Assembly: GCA_037385685.1 (NCBI GenBank) | Contig: JARRMW010000016.1 | Coordinates: 1 to 64,000, forward strand | Length of the DNA stretch: 64,000 nucleotides | DNA from: Sva-25 sp037385685 | GTDB lineage: Bacteria > Pseudomonadota > Gammaproteobacteria > Chromatiales > Chromatiaceae | Direction: 5' to 3' | In this document: piece by piece, positions 7,742 to 17,122 of the stretch | Position numbering within the stretch: position 1 is the first letter of the stretch | Layout of the letters: each line of letters begins with the position of its first letter | The notes under the pieces: model-generated | Seen by the model: only the letters and a program-made list of their open reading frames with translations | The model's database searches: none | What the model was told of the DNA's origin: nothing | Translations under genes and position numbers: made by a program

Positions 7742-9874
7742 GTGCACGCAGTACTCTACCGGCTTTTGCCGTTTTTACGCTGGTTCCCCCTGACGCGCTT
7801 GGGCCTGAAAGCCGATCTTGTCGCGGGAATCACCGTGGCACTGGTCCTGGTGCCCCAGAGTATGGCCTATGCCCAGCTGGCCGGCTTGCCCGTCGTGTAC
7901 GGTCTCTATTCCTCATTCATCCCGGTCATCATCGCCTCGCTCTGGGGCTCCTCCAGCCAGCTCCATACCGGTCCGGTGGCGATGTTGTCACTGATGTCCG
8001 CGGCTGCACTGATACCGCTTGCAAATCCGGGGTCGACGAGTTTTATCGAGCTTTCCATCATGCTTGCCCTGATGGTTGGTGTCCTGCGACTCCTTCTAGG
8101 ACTTCTGAGCCTAGGCGCAATCGTGAACATGCTGTCCAGTCCTGTGATTGTCGGCTTTACCAATGCTGCAGCACTGATCATCGGCCTGTCACAGCTCAGC
8201 AAGGTGCTGGGCGTCCCCTTCCCGAGAACGGAGTCCTACCTTGCTGATCTCTGGCGTGTCGTTCGCCAGATACCGGACACCCACATTCCGACACTGCTGT
8301 TTGCGGTTGGTACCTGGGTGCTGATTGCCGGAGTACGCAAGTACCGTCCGGGCCTGCCAGGTGTTCTTTTTGCGGTGATTCTCGCCACACTGGCCAGTGG
8401 ATTCCTGAGTTTTGAAAACAAGATCACTGTGAAGAGCATCCAGATCGCCGATCCGGTCCTGCTCTCGAAGATGATAAAGCTCGACAGTGCACAGAAGCGC
8501 ATGGAAGAGATCACGACCGAGCTTGCCAGTCTCAATCGACGTGCAGACGAAATGGCACGTGACGCCGGCCTGGATGCAGTCGCGGGGGCTGCGGAGGTGC
8601 GTTCCGAAATTCCTGCGCTGGAATTCGAACAGGCGGAGAAAAAGCGCGAGATGATCCAGCTGCGTCTCGACCTGCATCATCTCAAGTTACAGGCAGTGGA
8701 GGTACCTGGCTCCGGGCTGCTCTTTTTTGCAGAGGACAATCCCGAGGTAGCCCAGGCAGAGGATCGCAAGCTCTGGCGATTTCAGGGTGTACGCAATGGA
8801 GAGGTGACCCTGTCTGCCGGCGGTGATGTCGTCGGCGTGATACCGGCAGGCCTGCCAAGCTTCGAGACACCGGTCATACAGTGGGACCTGGTACTGGCCC
8901 TGCTGCCGGCAGCCCTGGTCATGGCCCTGATCGGATTTATGGAAGCAACATCGATCTCCAAGGCAATCGCTACCGACACCGGCGAGCGTGTCAGCGCCAA
9001 CAAGGAACTGATCGGCCAGGGACTCGCGAATATTGCCGGCAGTTTCTTCAGCGCTTACACCGTCAGCGGATCCTTCTCGCGATCGGCGGTGGCGGCGCGA
9101 GCCGGTGCCAAAACGGGCCTGTTCGCGATCATCAGCGCACTTGCCGTGGTCCTGGTCCTGCTGTTTTTCACGAAGTATCTCTATGACCTGCCTCAGGCAG
9201 TGCTCGCGGTGATTGTCATGATGGCGGTTTTCAGCCTGATCCGCATCAAACCTCTCGTCCAGGCCTGGAAGGTTGACAAGGTTGGCGCATTGACCGGCGT
9301 GATCACTTTTGTTGCCACGCTTGTCATGGCACCCGCGATCGCCAATGGTATCCTGATCGGTGTCGGCCTGACGATTCTCTATTGCCTCGTCCGCACCATG
9401 AAACCGCGCGCCGACATCGTTTCCAGGAAACCGGATGGCACGCTCGGTGGTATCCGGGCGAACAATCTCGAGCCAATCAGCGAGCAGTTCGTGCCCGTGC
9501 GCTTTGACGGCTCACTGACTTTCGTGAATGTCGCCTATTTCGAGGACATCATCCTCGAAGCACTGTCGGATTTCCCCAAGGCGAAGGCGATCCTCGTTGT
9601 CGGCAGTGCAATCAACGAAATCGACGCCTCCGGTGAAGAGAAGGTTCGCGAGGTTGCCGAACGCCTGCAGCAGCGTGGCGTGAAGCTGATGTTCAGCGGC
9701 CTCAAGCACCAGGTGCGGCGTCTTCTGGAACGTGCCGGGGTGGTCGACCTACTGGGGCGCGATGCATTTTTCACGGACAAGGAAACTGCATTGCGTACGC
9801 TATGCGCAACCTACGGCGAATGCGCGGAAGGCAGTACCAGGCAGCCCCGACTGACCGAACAACCGGCCTCATAA
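7742..9874 (+). CDS. SulP-family anion permease with C-terminal STAS domain and a coiled-coil insert
   Basis: Inner-membrane SLC26/SulP transporter (sulfate, bicarbonate or another anion; substrate not predictable). The GTG at 7742 is chosen because GGGAG lies 6 bases upstream; 710 residues. The first helices carry the family signature (VPQSMAYAQLAGLP, VYGLYSSF, TGPVAM). The core continues after the insert with IPAGLPSF and FMEATSISKAIA. A STAS domain ends the protein (EIDASGEEKV, about residues 580-690). Unusual: between FLSFENK and IPAGLPSF there are about 140 residues, of which residues 240-330 are charged and heptad-like, predicted coiled coil. Most SulP proteins have only a short loop here. 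Confidence 0.9.
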   Translation: MHAVLYRLLPFLRWFPLTRLGLKADLVAGITVALVLVPQSMAYAQLAGLPVVYGLYSSFIPVIIASLWGSSSQLHTGPVAMLSLMSAAALIPLANPGSTSFIELSIMLALMVGVLRLLLGLLSLGAIVNMLSSPVIVGFTNAAALIIGLSQLSKVLGVPFPRTESYLADLWRVVRQIPDTHIPTLLFAVGTWVLIAGVRKYRPGLPGVLFAVILATLASGFLSFENKITVKSIQIADPVLLSKMIKLDSAQKRMEEITTELASLNRRADEMARDAGLDAVAGAAEVRSEIPALEFEQAEKKREMIQLRLDLHHLKLQAVEVPGSGLLFFAEDNPEVAQAEDRKLWRFQGVRNGEVTLSAGGDVVGVIPAGLPSFETPVIQWDLVLALLPAALVMALIGFMEATSISKAIATDTGERVSANKELIGQGLANIAGSFFSAYTVSGSFSRSAVAARAGAKTGLFAIISALAVVLVLLFFTKYLYDLPQAVLAVIVMMAVFSLIRIKPLVQAWKVDKVGALTGVITFVATLVMAPAIANGILIGVGLTILYCLVRTMKPRADIVSRKPDGTLGGIRANNLEPISEQFVPVRFDGSLTFVNVAYFEDIILEALSDFPKAKAILVVGSAINEIDASGEEKVREVAERLQQRGVKLMFSGLKHQVRRLLERAGVVDLLGRDAFFTDKETALRTLCATYGECAEGSTRQPRLTEQPAS

Positions 9875-10020
9875 CCGGACGAGTCCGGCGCCGGCGGCAA
9901 CGCCATGTCCAGGCATTGGCATCGAGGCCGCATGATTAACCGGCGCCCCCGGAAAGGGCAGGGATAGCCCTATCGATGCTATAGTTGGACACAAAACCAG
10001 GAAATGAAATCCGGAACATT

Positions 10021-10296
10021 ATGAAACCCCTGATCTACCTGCTGGCCTGCGCTATCCCGGCCATCCTGATCGGTTCATGCGCATCCATCCCACCCGGAGA
10101 TACCTACGCATCAGAAGGCGAGCGCCTCTATGCTGAAAACTGCTCGCGCTGTCATCACCAGGCTGAGCAGTTCTCCTCGGAGGACAACGAAACCCTGAAG
10201 AAAACGATCACAAAGGGGGCGCACAAGATGCCTGCCTTCCCCGACATCACGCCTGAAGAGCAACAGGAGATCATCACCTACATCCGCAATCTCTGA
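10021..10296 (+). CDS. Small lipoprotein c-type cytochrome
   Basis: 91 residues. The lipoprotein signal ends at LIGSC, so the protein is membrane-anchored on the periplasmic side. A single haem site C41-S-R-C44-H45 and a likely distal ligand Met70 in KMPAF mark a class I cytochrome c. It should carry single electrons, perhaps between a quinol-oxidising enzyme and an oxidase. It faces the cytochrome b gene downstream (convergent), which could be a partner. The start at 10021 is chosen because it opens the signal peptide; an in-frame start 36 bases upstream lacks one. Confidence 0.85.
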   Translation: MKPLIYLLACAIPAILIGSCASIPPGDTYASEGERLYAENCSRCHHQAEQFSSEDNETLKKTITKGAHKMPAFPDITPEEQQEIITYIRNL

Positions 10297-10348
10297 TGCA
10301 GGCGTTACCATCCACAGTCAGCGCCGCCCCGGCTGAAGCGGGAAAGGC

Positions 10349-11011
10349 TTAGGAGTCCTTTTTGCGATCGCGCCCGATGGCGTCGATCGACACCCCTGGC
10401 GGCTGCCTCATGAACCCGGGCATGTCGGGCTTCTGTGTTTCGAACAGCTTGTACCCGTTGAGCATGGCGGAGACATCACCCCGCTTCCCCTTGATATCCT
10501 GCAGCACCACCGTGATGACATGCACCATGGTGATTCCGGCAATAATCGCAGCAAAGGAACGATGGACTGACGGCAGATAGATACCCGCTACCAATGGATG
10601 TTCCTGCATGAAGATACCGGTCAGCGCCATCACGACAAGAAAGAGATAAAGCAAGGCGTAGACAGGAACCCATAGCGGATTATGGGCATACCAGTTCGGC
10701 AGCGGCATCTTGCCGAATGTGAGATAGAACATCAGCATCTGCTTCATCGCCGGCAGGTTTGCCCTGGCCGGCACCAGCGCCTCCCAGCCACCGACGCTCC
10801 TGTCGGAGAACAGCAGCCAGATGCGCAACGCCAGCCCCGCCATGAGAACAGATGCGGCGTAACCGTGCAGATCTGCGGCGCCATCCGCGACACTCGGCGC
10901 GCTTCCGACGAGCCAGCCTGTCGCTATCAGTGTCAGGACGGACAGTGCGATTGACCAGTGGGCCAATCGCATCCACTGCGACCAGACAGAAACCCTTTGA
11001 AAGTCGTTCAT
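10349..11011 (-). CDS. Cytochrome b561-type membrane protein
   Basis: 220 residues with four or more hydrophobic helices and conserved histidines (RLAHWSIA near the N-terminus, DLHGYAA, VHRSFAA, MVHVITVV), the pattern of the cytochrome b561/Ni-hydrogenase b-subunit superfamily. It likely passes electrons between the quinone pool and a periplasmic acceptor. The start at 11011 follows a GGTGAT ribosome site; the longer open frame has no such signal. No hydrogenase or formate dehydrogenase genes are near, so the partner is unknown; the convergent lipoprotein cytochrome c is a candidate. Confidence 0.82.
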   Translation of the reverse strand: MNDFQRVSVWSQWMRLAHWSIALSVLTLIATGWLVGSAPSVADGAADLHGYAASVLMAGLALRIWLLFSDRSVGGWEALVPARANLPAMKQMLMFYLTFGKMPLPNWYAHNPLWVPVYALLYLFLVVMALTGIFMQEHPLVAGIYLPSVHRSFAAIIAGITMVHVITVVLQDIKGKRGDVSAMLNGYKLFETQKPDMPGFMRQPPGVSIDAIGRDRKKDS

Positions 11012-11217
11012 TGCATCACCAATGCAGCCGGATTCCGGATGATTATCCGGCAAGGGAATAGATGTGAGAAGCCCGGTGAGAAGAACCGGATGTGCTTCGT
11101 GGGTAATCCCCTGCAGCCAATGGCATGCACCTGGAGCCCGGCAAGACAATTTCAGGCCACGCACACTGTGGCCCCTCGTTGATGTCTGCCATTACCGGTA
11201 TGAGGTAACTGGCCATG

Positions 11218-12225
11218 TCAAATGCCCCCCTGCTCCATGAGCTGCAGCGCAGGTCGAACGCGGACAGTGATGAACTCAGCCAGGCCTGAAAACTCCGGAT
11301 AGCGCTCTGCCATCTCGACGATGTAATCAAGCACCAGGGGAATGTCTGCGAGGTAACCGTCTTTACCGTCACGGCGGTAAAGACGTGCAAAAATCCCTGC
11401 AACCTTGATATGACGCTGGAGTCCCATGAGATCGAACCAGCGCTGGAATTGCTGTTGCTGCGCCTCAGTGATCAGCCCGGATTGCAACGCCAGCTCCGCA
11501 TATTCCGCAACCCACCGGTCGACCTGCTCCAGTGGCCAGCGTATGTAGGCATCCTTGAACAGGGAAACAAGGTCATAGGTGATCGGCCCTCTGACTGCAT
11601 CCTGGAAGTCGATGATTCCAGGCGAATTTGAATCAGTCAGCATCAGATTGCGCGAGTGATAATCCCGGTGTACGAAAAGTTGCGGCTGCTCAAGTGCATT
11701 CTCCACGAGGCGCGTGAAGATGGCCTCGAGCATGGCATTTTCCTGCACATCCAGTTCAAGCCCGAGATGCCTGCCACAGAGCCATTCACGGAATAACTCC
11801 ATTTCGAAACGCAGCAACGTCTCGTCATAAGGCGGCAACCCATCCGAAGGCGCTGAGGCCTGAAAGGCTATCAACGCAGCCATGGCATCACCATACAGCC
11901 TCGCTGCAGAATCCTGATCGAGCCGGTCGAGGTACTGGATATCCCCGAGATCTTCGAGCAGCAGAAAGCCCTGTTCCAGATCCTGCGCATGGATGTGCGG
12001 GACATGCACACCCGCCGTCTCGAGCCTGCCGGTGACATCGACAAACGGATGGCAATCCTCGTGTTCCGGAGGCGCGTCCATGACAACCCGGGTAACACCA
12101 TCAGCAGTGGCAACGCGATAATAACGCCTGAAACTGGCGTCACCAGCGACCTGTTCCAGGCTATCCGGCCGGAGGCCGGGCTGGTCAGAGAGCCATGTAA
12201 CAAGTTGCTCTAATCTGTCTGTCAT
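11218..12225 (-). CDS. amgK: AmgK, N-acetylmuramate/N-acetylglucosamine anomeric kinase
   Basis: 335-residue aminoglycoside-phosphotransferase-fold kinase. AmgK phosphorylates MurNAc at C1 in the peptidoglycan recycling shortcut that feeds UDP-MurNAc. Kinase motifs are visible: the catalytic loop HRDYHSRNLML (about residue 184) and the Mg-binding IIDFQDAVRGP. It is divergent from lptD, as in Pseudomonas and relatives. In those genomes murU (MurNAc-1-P uridylyltransferase) follows amgK; here the next gene on the strand is a cytochrome b and no murU is visible. The start at 12225 gives the usual family N-terminus; the open frame runs further upstream into the lptD promoter. Confidence 0.85.
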   Translation of the reverse strand: MTDRLEQLVTWLSDQPGLRPDSLEQVAGDASFRRYYRVATADGVTRVVMDAPPEHEDCHPFVDVTGRLETAGVHVPHIHAQDLEQGFLLLEDLGDIQYLDRLDQDSAARLYGDAMAALIAFQASAPSDGLPPYDETLLRFEMELFREWLCGRHLGLELDVQENAMLEAIFTRLVENALEQPQLFVHRDYHSRNLMLTDSNSPGIIDFQDAVRGPITYDLVSLFKDAYIRWPLEQVDRWVAEYAELALQSGLITEAQQQQFQRWFDLMGLQRHIKVAGIFARLYRRDGKDGYLADIPLVLDYIVEMAERYPEFSGLAEFITVRVRPALQLMEQGGI

Positions 12226-12337
12226 GGTGAAACGGGGCCGACATGGAGTAAACAACCCGAAATTATAGCCCGAGTGACAGCTAGCCTGTCCGGTCCTTCT
12301 CTCAACCTTCTGCACCTGTGGGATCGGGATCATTAGC

Positions 12338-12346
12338 TGGTACAAT
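12338..12346 (+). promoter_or_regulatory. Candidate extended -10 promoter of lptD
   Basis: TGGTACAAT, an extended -10 element 67 bases before the lptD start. No good -35 is seen, which is tolerated by extended -10 promoters. Low certainty. Confidence 0.3.
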
Positions 12347-12412
12347 TCCGCACACGGCGGGTGGGGGACCGGTCGCCGAGAACCGCTACCTGACGCTCGG
12401 CCCGGACACTGC

Positions 12413-14638
12413 GTGAACAAAAAGAGAAAAAGCCTCCTGACACTGCTGATGCTGCTGCCGCTTGCCGCGGAACCCCGGGAAGCGGAAGGTATCACGCCTT
12501 CCTGCATGGCAAGGCCAGTGGACGACGCTCCAGCGCTCGATCTTTCCGACAGGGTCAGGATCGCGGCTGACAGTGGAGAAGTGTTACTCACCAAAGAGCT
12601 GATCATTCTCGATGGTGACGTGGAAATTACCAACGGCGCCCAGTCACTGCGTGCCAACGAAGTGCGCTACGATATGAAAAGCCGCAGCGCTACTGCCGCG
12701 GGAGACGTCATCATGGCCCAACCGGGATTCGAGGTTCGAAGCCGGCAAGCGGCCTATGACATGACCAGTCAAACCGCTGAACTCGAGCAAGTCAGCTACA
12801 AGATTATCGAACACGGGGGCCAGGGAACAGCGGAACGCGCGACCCTGCGTCGCACAGGCGCCTCCTCTTTCCAGGAAATCAGCTACAGCACATGCCCGCC
12901 AGAGAAGGAAGACTGGAAGATATCAGCCAAGCGTATCGAGATTGACCGCGAGAAGGGCACCGGCACAGCCGAGGATGCCCGCATGCAGATCAGGGGGGCA
13001 ACAATCTTCAAGGTCCCGCGCTTCATGTTCCCGATCGACGATCGCAGGATGAGCGGCATCCTGGTGCCACGACTTGGCTACTCCACGACTCGCGGCCTGG
13101 ATATTGTCGTTCCCTACTATTTCAATCTTGCACCCAACTATGATGCCACCCTCTACCCGCGTATCACGGCAAGGCGCGGTATTGCGCTGGGAGCCGAGTT
13201 TCGGTACCTGACCGAAAAACACGCGGGCCAGATATTCGGTGAGATCTTTCCGGATGATCCGGAAAAACCGCAAGGCGAGAACACGCGCTATGTCTTTGGC
13301 TATGACCACGTATCGCGTTTCAACTCCCACCTCAAGGGCGCCATCAACTATGACTATGTGTCGGATGACACCTATCTGGAGGACTTCGGCAGTCCGCTGG
13401 CGGTCTCCAGTAGCCGTTATGCTGTACAAAGCGCCGAACTCGCCTACGAGGAAGACTACTGGAACAGCTATCTGCGCGTTCAGAGACTGCAGGTCATCGA
13501 CCAGGAAACCGAACCGGCGTATGAACTCATGCCCCAGCTTGGAGCTCACTGGTATCGCCACTACGAAAACGGACTGATCACACGGCTCGATGCCGAACTG
13601 TCGAATTTCGACAAGGAGAATGCCGTCACTGGTGCCCGGTTCGATGTGCGCCCCGCTATCGGCACAGGCTTCCTGAGTTCCCGGGGGCATTTCAGGACCA
13701 TGCTCAGCGGCAGATACACCAGCTACGAGCTGCAGGACACTGCTCCGGGAGACCCAACCAGCATCACACGCTCTCTCTACACCGCTTCTGTCGATGCAGG
13801 CCTCTTTTACGAACGCAGGCTCGACTGGTCCGGGAGCAGCGGATACCAGACACTGGAACCCCGCATTTTCTATCTCTACACACCCTACAGGGACCAGTCT
13901 GACATTCCCGCGTTTGATACCAAGCTTGCCGATTTCACCTTCGCCAACTTCTTTCGCGAGAATCGTTTCACGGGCGCCGACCGTGTCGGGGACGCAAACC
14001 AGCTGGCACTCGCGGTCACCTCACGGTTCATTCAGGACGGCAGCCAGAAAGAATGGTTCAGGGCCAGCATCGGGCAGATATTCTATTTCGACGATCGGCT
14101 GGTTCAGCTCGATGACCCGGATACCAGCCAGCCATTGCCAACGGAAACGGGTGAGTACGGCGCCTTCGTTGCCGAGGTCTACGCGCAGCTCAACGAGATC
14201 TGGTCAACAGAATCCGTCGTTGAATGGGATTTCGAACAGGACAGGCTGTACAAGGGACTCATGCGTGTCAGCTACCACGATACAGAGGCCGACCGCTTCC
14301 TGAGCATTGGCTACAAGAAAGACATTAACCAGCTAGCCGAATACACGGATCTCTCCTTCCGTTTTCCCATCAATGACAAGCTCAAGGCCATCGGGCGCTG
14401 GCAGTATTCGCTCGAAGATGACCTGACGCTTGATTTGCTCGCAGGTCTTGAGTACGACACCTGCTGCTGGGGGCTCCGCGGAATCGTGCAGCGCAATCGC
14501 AACAGTACAGGCAATGGCTACGAGACAGACTTTTATTTACAGCTCGTCCTGAAGGGTCTCGGCAATTTGGGAAAATCGGACATGAACTCATTCCTGTCAC
14601 GAAATGTCTACGGCTATAACGGCTTTGATTACTATTAG
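12413..14638 (+). CDS. lptD: LptD, LPS-assembly outer-membrane protein
   Basis: 741 residues beginning with GTG at 12413. With LptE it forms the outer-membrane plug-and-barrel that inserts lipopolysaccharide into the outer leaflet. It has a signal peptide, then an OstA/LptA-like beta-jellyroll (about residues 45-155), then a long beta-barrel. The four cysteines needed for the two disulfides are present: Cys31, Cys161 and the adjacent pair Cys684-Cys685; Cys31 coincides with the E. coli position. SurA, which folds LptD, is encoded next, the conserved gammaproteobacterial order. Confidence 0.95.
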   Translation: MNKKRKSLLTLLMLLPLAAEPREAEGITPSCMARPVDDAPALDLSDRVRIAADSGEVLLTKELIILDGDVEITNGAQSLRANEVRYDMKSRSATAAGDVIMAQPGFEVRSRQAAYDMTSQTAELEQVSYKIIEHGGQGTAERATLRRTGASSFQEISYSTCPPEKEDWKISAKRIEIDREKGTGTAEDARMQIRGATIFKVPRFMFPIDDRRMSGILVPRLGYSTTRGLDIVVPYYFNLAPNYDATLYPRITARRGIALGAEFRYLTEKHAGQIFGEIFPDDPEKPQGENTRYVFGYDHVSRFNSHLKGAINYDYVSDDTYLEDFGSPLAVSSSRYAVQSAELAYEEDYWNSYLRVQRLQVIDQETEPAYELMPQLGAHWYRHYENGLITRLDAELSNFDKENAVTGARFDVRPAIGTGFLSSRGHFRTMLSGRYTSYELQDTAPGDPTSITRSLYTASVDAGLFYERRLDWSGSSGYQTLEPRIFYLYTPYRDQSDIPAFDTKLADFTFANFFRENRFTGADRVGDANQLALAVTSRFIQDGSQKEWFRASIGQIFYFDDRLVQLDDPDTSQPLPTETGEYGAFVAEVYAQLNEIWSTESVVEWDFEQDRLYKGLMRVSYHDTEADRFLSIGYKKDINQLAEYTDLSFRFPINDKLKAIGRWQYSLEDDLTLDLLAGLEYDTCCWGLRGIVQRNRNSTGNGYETDFYLQLVLKGLGNLGKSDMNSFLSRNVYGYNGFDYY

Positions 14639-14693
14639 GCGAGCAATGCCCGGCAGGGAGACCGCAATACCTGCTGTACGCTGCCATTCAGGG

Positions 14694-14699
14694 TATAAT
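14694..14699 (+). promoter_or_regulatory. Candidate -10 box of surA
   Basis: Perfect TATAAT 54 bases before the surA start, in the gap after lptD. The -35 is poor, so this is a tentative call. Confidence 0.3.
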
Positions 14700-14752
14700 T
14701 TGCGGCTGACTCACTCGCAGACCACGAAAACCCGCTTGCGCGAGGTTCGGAC

Positions 14753-15709
14753 ATGATGAAACAACTGCTCCTCATCCTGACACTCACTCTCGTCACGGCG
14801 ACGCCCGTTCTCGCAGAAAGACCGATTGACGAGATTGTTGCTGTTGTCGAAAACGATGTCATCTTGCGTTCAGAGTTCAATCGCGCGCTGCGTTCCTCGC
14901 CCCGCCCGCCCGGGATGTCCAGAGAAGCGCATGAAAAACAGGTTCTCGAGGAACTGATCACAAACAAGGCTCATGAAATTGCCGCGGTCAACAGCGGGGT
15001 CACAGTCAGTGACGAGGAGATCGACGAGGCCGTCCAGATGATCGCGTCACGCAACGATATTACTGTCGACTTCCTGAAACAGGTGCTGGCGCAGCAGGGC
15101 AAAAGCTACCAGGGCTTTCGCGAGGACATCCGCAAACAACTGCTGACACGCAACTTTCATCAGAGCCAGCTGCGCAACCTGGTCCAGGTCACGGATTCGG
15201 AAATCGATAACTACCTGGCGCTCTATGGCAAGAAAGGCCAGGTCACCACCGTGACCCAGACGAAGGCCAGGCATATCCTGTTACGCCCGGGCGAACGTCT
15301 CTCCAATGCATCAGCAGAGGCAAAACTCAACGAATACCGAGAGCGCATTCTTGCCGGCGAGGACTTCGCATCCCTCGCGCGCGCCTATTCCGATGATACA
15401 GCTTCGGCCCTGAAGGGCGGCGAACTCGGCTGGCTCGGTCCGGACCAGGGAACACCCGAATTCCGACGCGCCATGAACCGGCTCCAACCCGGTCAAATCA
15501 GCAGGCCCTTCAAGAGCGCCTTCGGCTGGCATATCGTCCAGGTCGAGGACCGCCGCAAGCATGAGAGTGCAGATTCGGCCACGCGTAACGCGGCGCGCGA
15601 AGAGATCCAGCAACGCAAGATCGAGGAGAATCTCGACCTCCTGATCCGCCGCTTGCGCCAGCAGGCTTATGTCGAAGACCGCCTCTACGACGAAAACTAC
15701 GACTTCTGA
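14753..15709 (+). CDS. surA: SurA-like periplasmic chaperone with a single parvulin domain
   Basis: Periplasmic chaperone for outer-membrane proteins. 318 residues against about 430 in E. coli. It has a signal peptide (cleavage near VLAERP), the SurA N-terminal helical chaperone domain (IVAVVENDVILRSE onward), then only one PpiC/parvulin domain (about residues 168-262; KARHILLRP, GGELGWLG, FGWHIVQV). It ends with the C-terminal helix. E. coli SurA has two parvulin domains; here the text passes directly from the end of the N-domain to the start of what aligns with the second, active domain. The chaperone core is intact, so function is plausible. It lies between lptD and pdxA, 7 bases before pdxA. 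Confidence 0.9.
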   Translation: MMKQLLLILTLTLVTATPVLAERPIDEIVAVVENDVILRSEFNRALRSSPRPPGMSREAHEKQVLEELITNKAHEIAAVNSGVTVSDEEIDEAVQMIASRNDITVDFLKQVLAQQGKSYQGFREDIRKQLLTRNFHQSQLRNLVQVTDSEIDNYLALYGKKGQVTTVTQTKARHILLRPGERLSNASAEAKLNEYRERILAGEDFASLARAYSDDTASALKGGELGWLGPDQGTPEFRRAMNRLQPGQISRPFKSAFGWHIVQVEDRRKHESADSATRNAAREEIQQRKIEENLDLLIRRLRQQAYVEDRLYDENYDF

Positions 15710-15715
15710 TCCCCG

Positions 15716-16705
15716 ATGAGTCACCGCATTGCGGTCACCAGCGGCGAGCCGGCAGGAATAGGCCCGGATCTCTGTATCCAGGCCGTCCAGTCACCACCTG
15801 CGGCAGAACTTGTCTTTATAGGTGATCCGTCTGTGATGGCCGCGCGTGCAGAGATGCTCGGGCTGCCACTCTGTCTGAATCTGCTTGATAATCCGGCATC
15901 ACCGCTGAAGCCAGGATCGCACACCATGAACCTGTTGCCGGTCACTGCACAGGCACCGGCTGTCGCCGGGCGGCTCGATCCAGCCAACAGCGGCTATGTT
16001 CTATCCATACTCGATGCTGCAATCGATGGTTGCCGCAGTCATGTATTCTCGGCCATGGTCACGGCTCCAGTGCACAAGGGCATTATCAACGATGCAGGCG
16101 TCCCCTTTACCGGCCACACGGAATATCTAGCAGAGAAGACCGCAGGTCACCCCCTGATGATGCTCGCCTGTCCGGGACTGCGCGTAGCACTCGCGACCAC
16201 CCACTTGCCACTGCGTGATGTTGCCGATGCCATCACAAAAGAGCTGTTGCTGAAAGTCATGCGCATCCTGCACCACGATCTGCAGACGAAATTCGGTATT
16301 GAGGAACCACGGATCTTCGTCTGCGGACTGAATCCCCATGCTGGCGAGGGCGGCCATCTCGGAAACGAGGAAATCACGACAATCTCACCCGTGCTCGAGG
16401 CGCTTCGGGAGGAAGGCATCAGCACTATCGGTCCCTTGCCTGCCGATACGCTCTTCACGCCGCGTTACCTCAAGGAGGCTGATGCGATTCTGGCGATGTA
16501 CCATGACCAGGGATTACCCGTACTCAAACACATGGGCTTTGGACGGGCTGTCAACATCACGCTCGGCATTCCGCTAATACGCACTTCGGTCGATCACGGG
16601 ACGGCGCTGGATCTCGCCGGGACCGGCGAGGCGGACGCAGGCAGCCTGATGGCAGCCATCGAATATGCACACAACATGATTCAACAGACAGGACATCACG
16701 CATGA
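15716..16705 (+). CDS. pdxA: PdxA, 4-hydroxythreonine-4-phosphate dehydrogenase
   Basis: 329 residues, usual length. It oxidises 4-phosphohydroxy-L-threonine with NAD+ in pyridoxal 5'-phosphate synthesis. Family motifs are present: TSGEPAGIGPD at the N-terminus and metal-binding histidines in TGHTEYLA, NPHAGEGG (about residue 205) and YHDQGLPVLK (about residue 262). It follows surA as in E. coli, but the usual next gene ksgA is replaced by ridA, whose ATG overlaps the pdxA stop (ATGA). RidA removes reactive enamines arising from PLP enzymes, so the pairing makes sense. Confidence 0.94.
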   Translation: MSHRIAVTSGEPAGIGPDLCIQAVQSPPAAELVFIGDPSVMAARAEMLGLPLCLNLLDNPASPLKPGSHTMNLLPVTAQAPAVAGRLDPANSGYVLSILDAAIDGCRSHVFSAMVTAPVHKGIINDAGVPFTGHTEYLAEKTAGHPLMMLACPGLRVALATTHLPLRDVADAITKELLLKVMRILHHDLQTKFGIEEPRIFVCGLNPHAGEGGHLGNEEITTISPVLEALREEGISTIGPLPADTLFTPRYLKEADAILAMYHDQGLPVLKHMGFGRAVNITLGIPLIRTSVDHGTALDLAGTGEADAGSLMAAIEYAHNMIQQTGHHA

Positions 16706-17085
16706 GCAGAGAAATCATCAAAACCGACAAGGCTCCCCAGGCGATTGGCACCTACTCCCAGGCAGTCAAGACCGGGACGACCGTCTACCTCTCAGGACAG
16801 ATCCCTCTTGTCCCCGAAACGATGGAGATGGTCGAGGGAGACATGGAGGCACAGGTTCGCCGTGTTTTCGACAACCTGCAGGCCGTCGCACAGGCTGCGG
16901 GCGGGTCACTCGACGATATTGCCAAGCTCAATATCTTCCTGACCGATCTTGGCAACTTCGCTCTCGTCAACACCATCATGGCAGAGTACTTCAACGAGCC
17001 TTACCCGGCGCGTGCCGCGATCGGTGTCGCCTCGCTACCACGTGGAGCAGGCGTCGAAATGGACGCTGTCATGGAGCTGGTATAA
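16702..17085 (+). CDS. ridA: RidA, reactive intermediate (enamine/imine) deaminase
   Basis: 127 residues, full length for the YjgF/YER057c/UK114 family. It hydrolyses 2-aminoacrylate and related enamines released by PLP-dependent dehydratases, protecting PLP enzymes. Visible family motifs are GTYSQAV, VYLSGQIPL, and the catalytic arginine in PARAAIGV (about residue 104). It is translationally coupled to pdxA by a 4-base overlap. An extended -10-like TGGTATAAT spans its stop codon and might serve argH. Confidence 0.93.
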   Translation: MSREIIKTDKAPQAIGTYSQAVKTGTTVYLSGQIPLVPETMEMVEGDMEAQVRRVFDNLQAVAQAAGGSLDDIAKLNIFLTDLGNFALVNTIMAEYFNEPYPARAAIGVASLPRGAGVEMDAVMELV

Positions 17086-17122
17086 TTTCAGCCCCTGTTC
17101 TCACCCAGACCGCGGATAACGC

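Noticed and set aside
11043..11217. Possible murU remnant downstream of amgK
   Set aside because: The frames here do not contain the nucleotidyltransferase motif (LAAGxGxRM); no resemblance.
17078..17086. TGGTATAAT before argH as a promoter
   Set aside because: It coincides with the codons for the last residues and stop of ridA and has no -35; not called as a separate feature.
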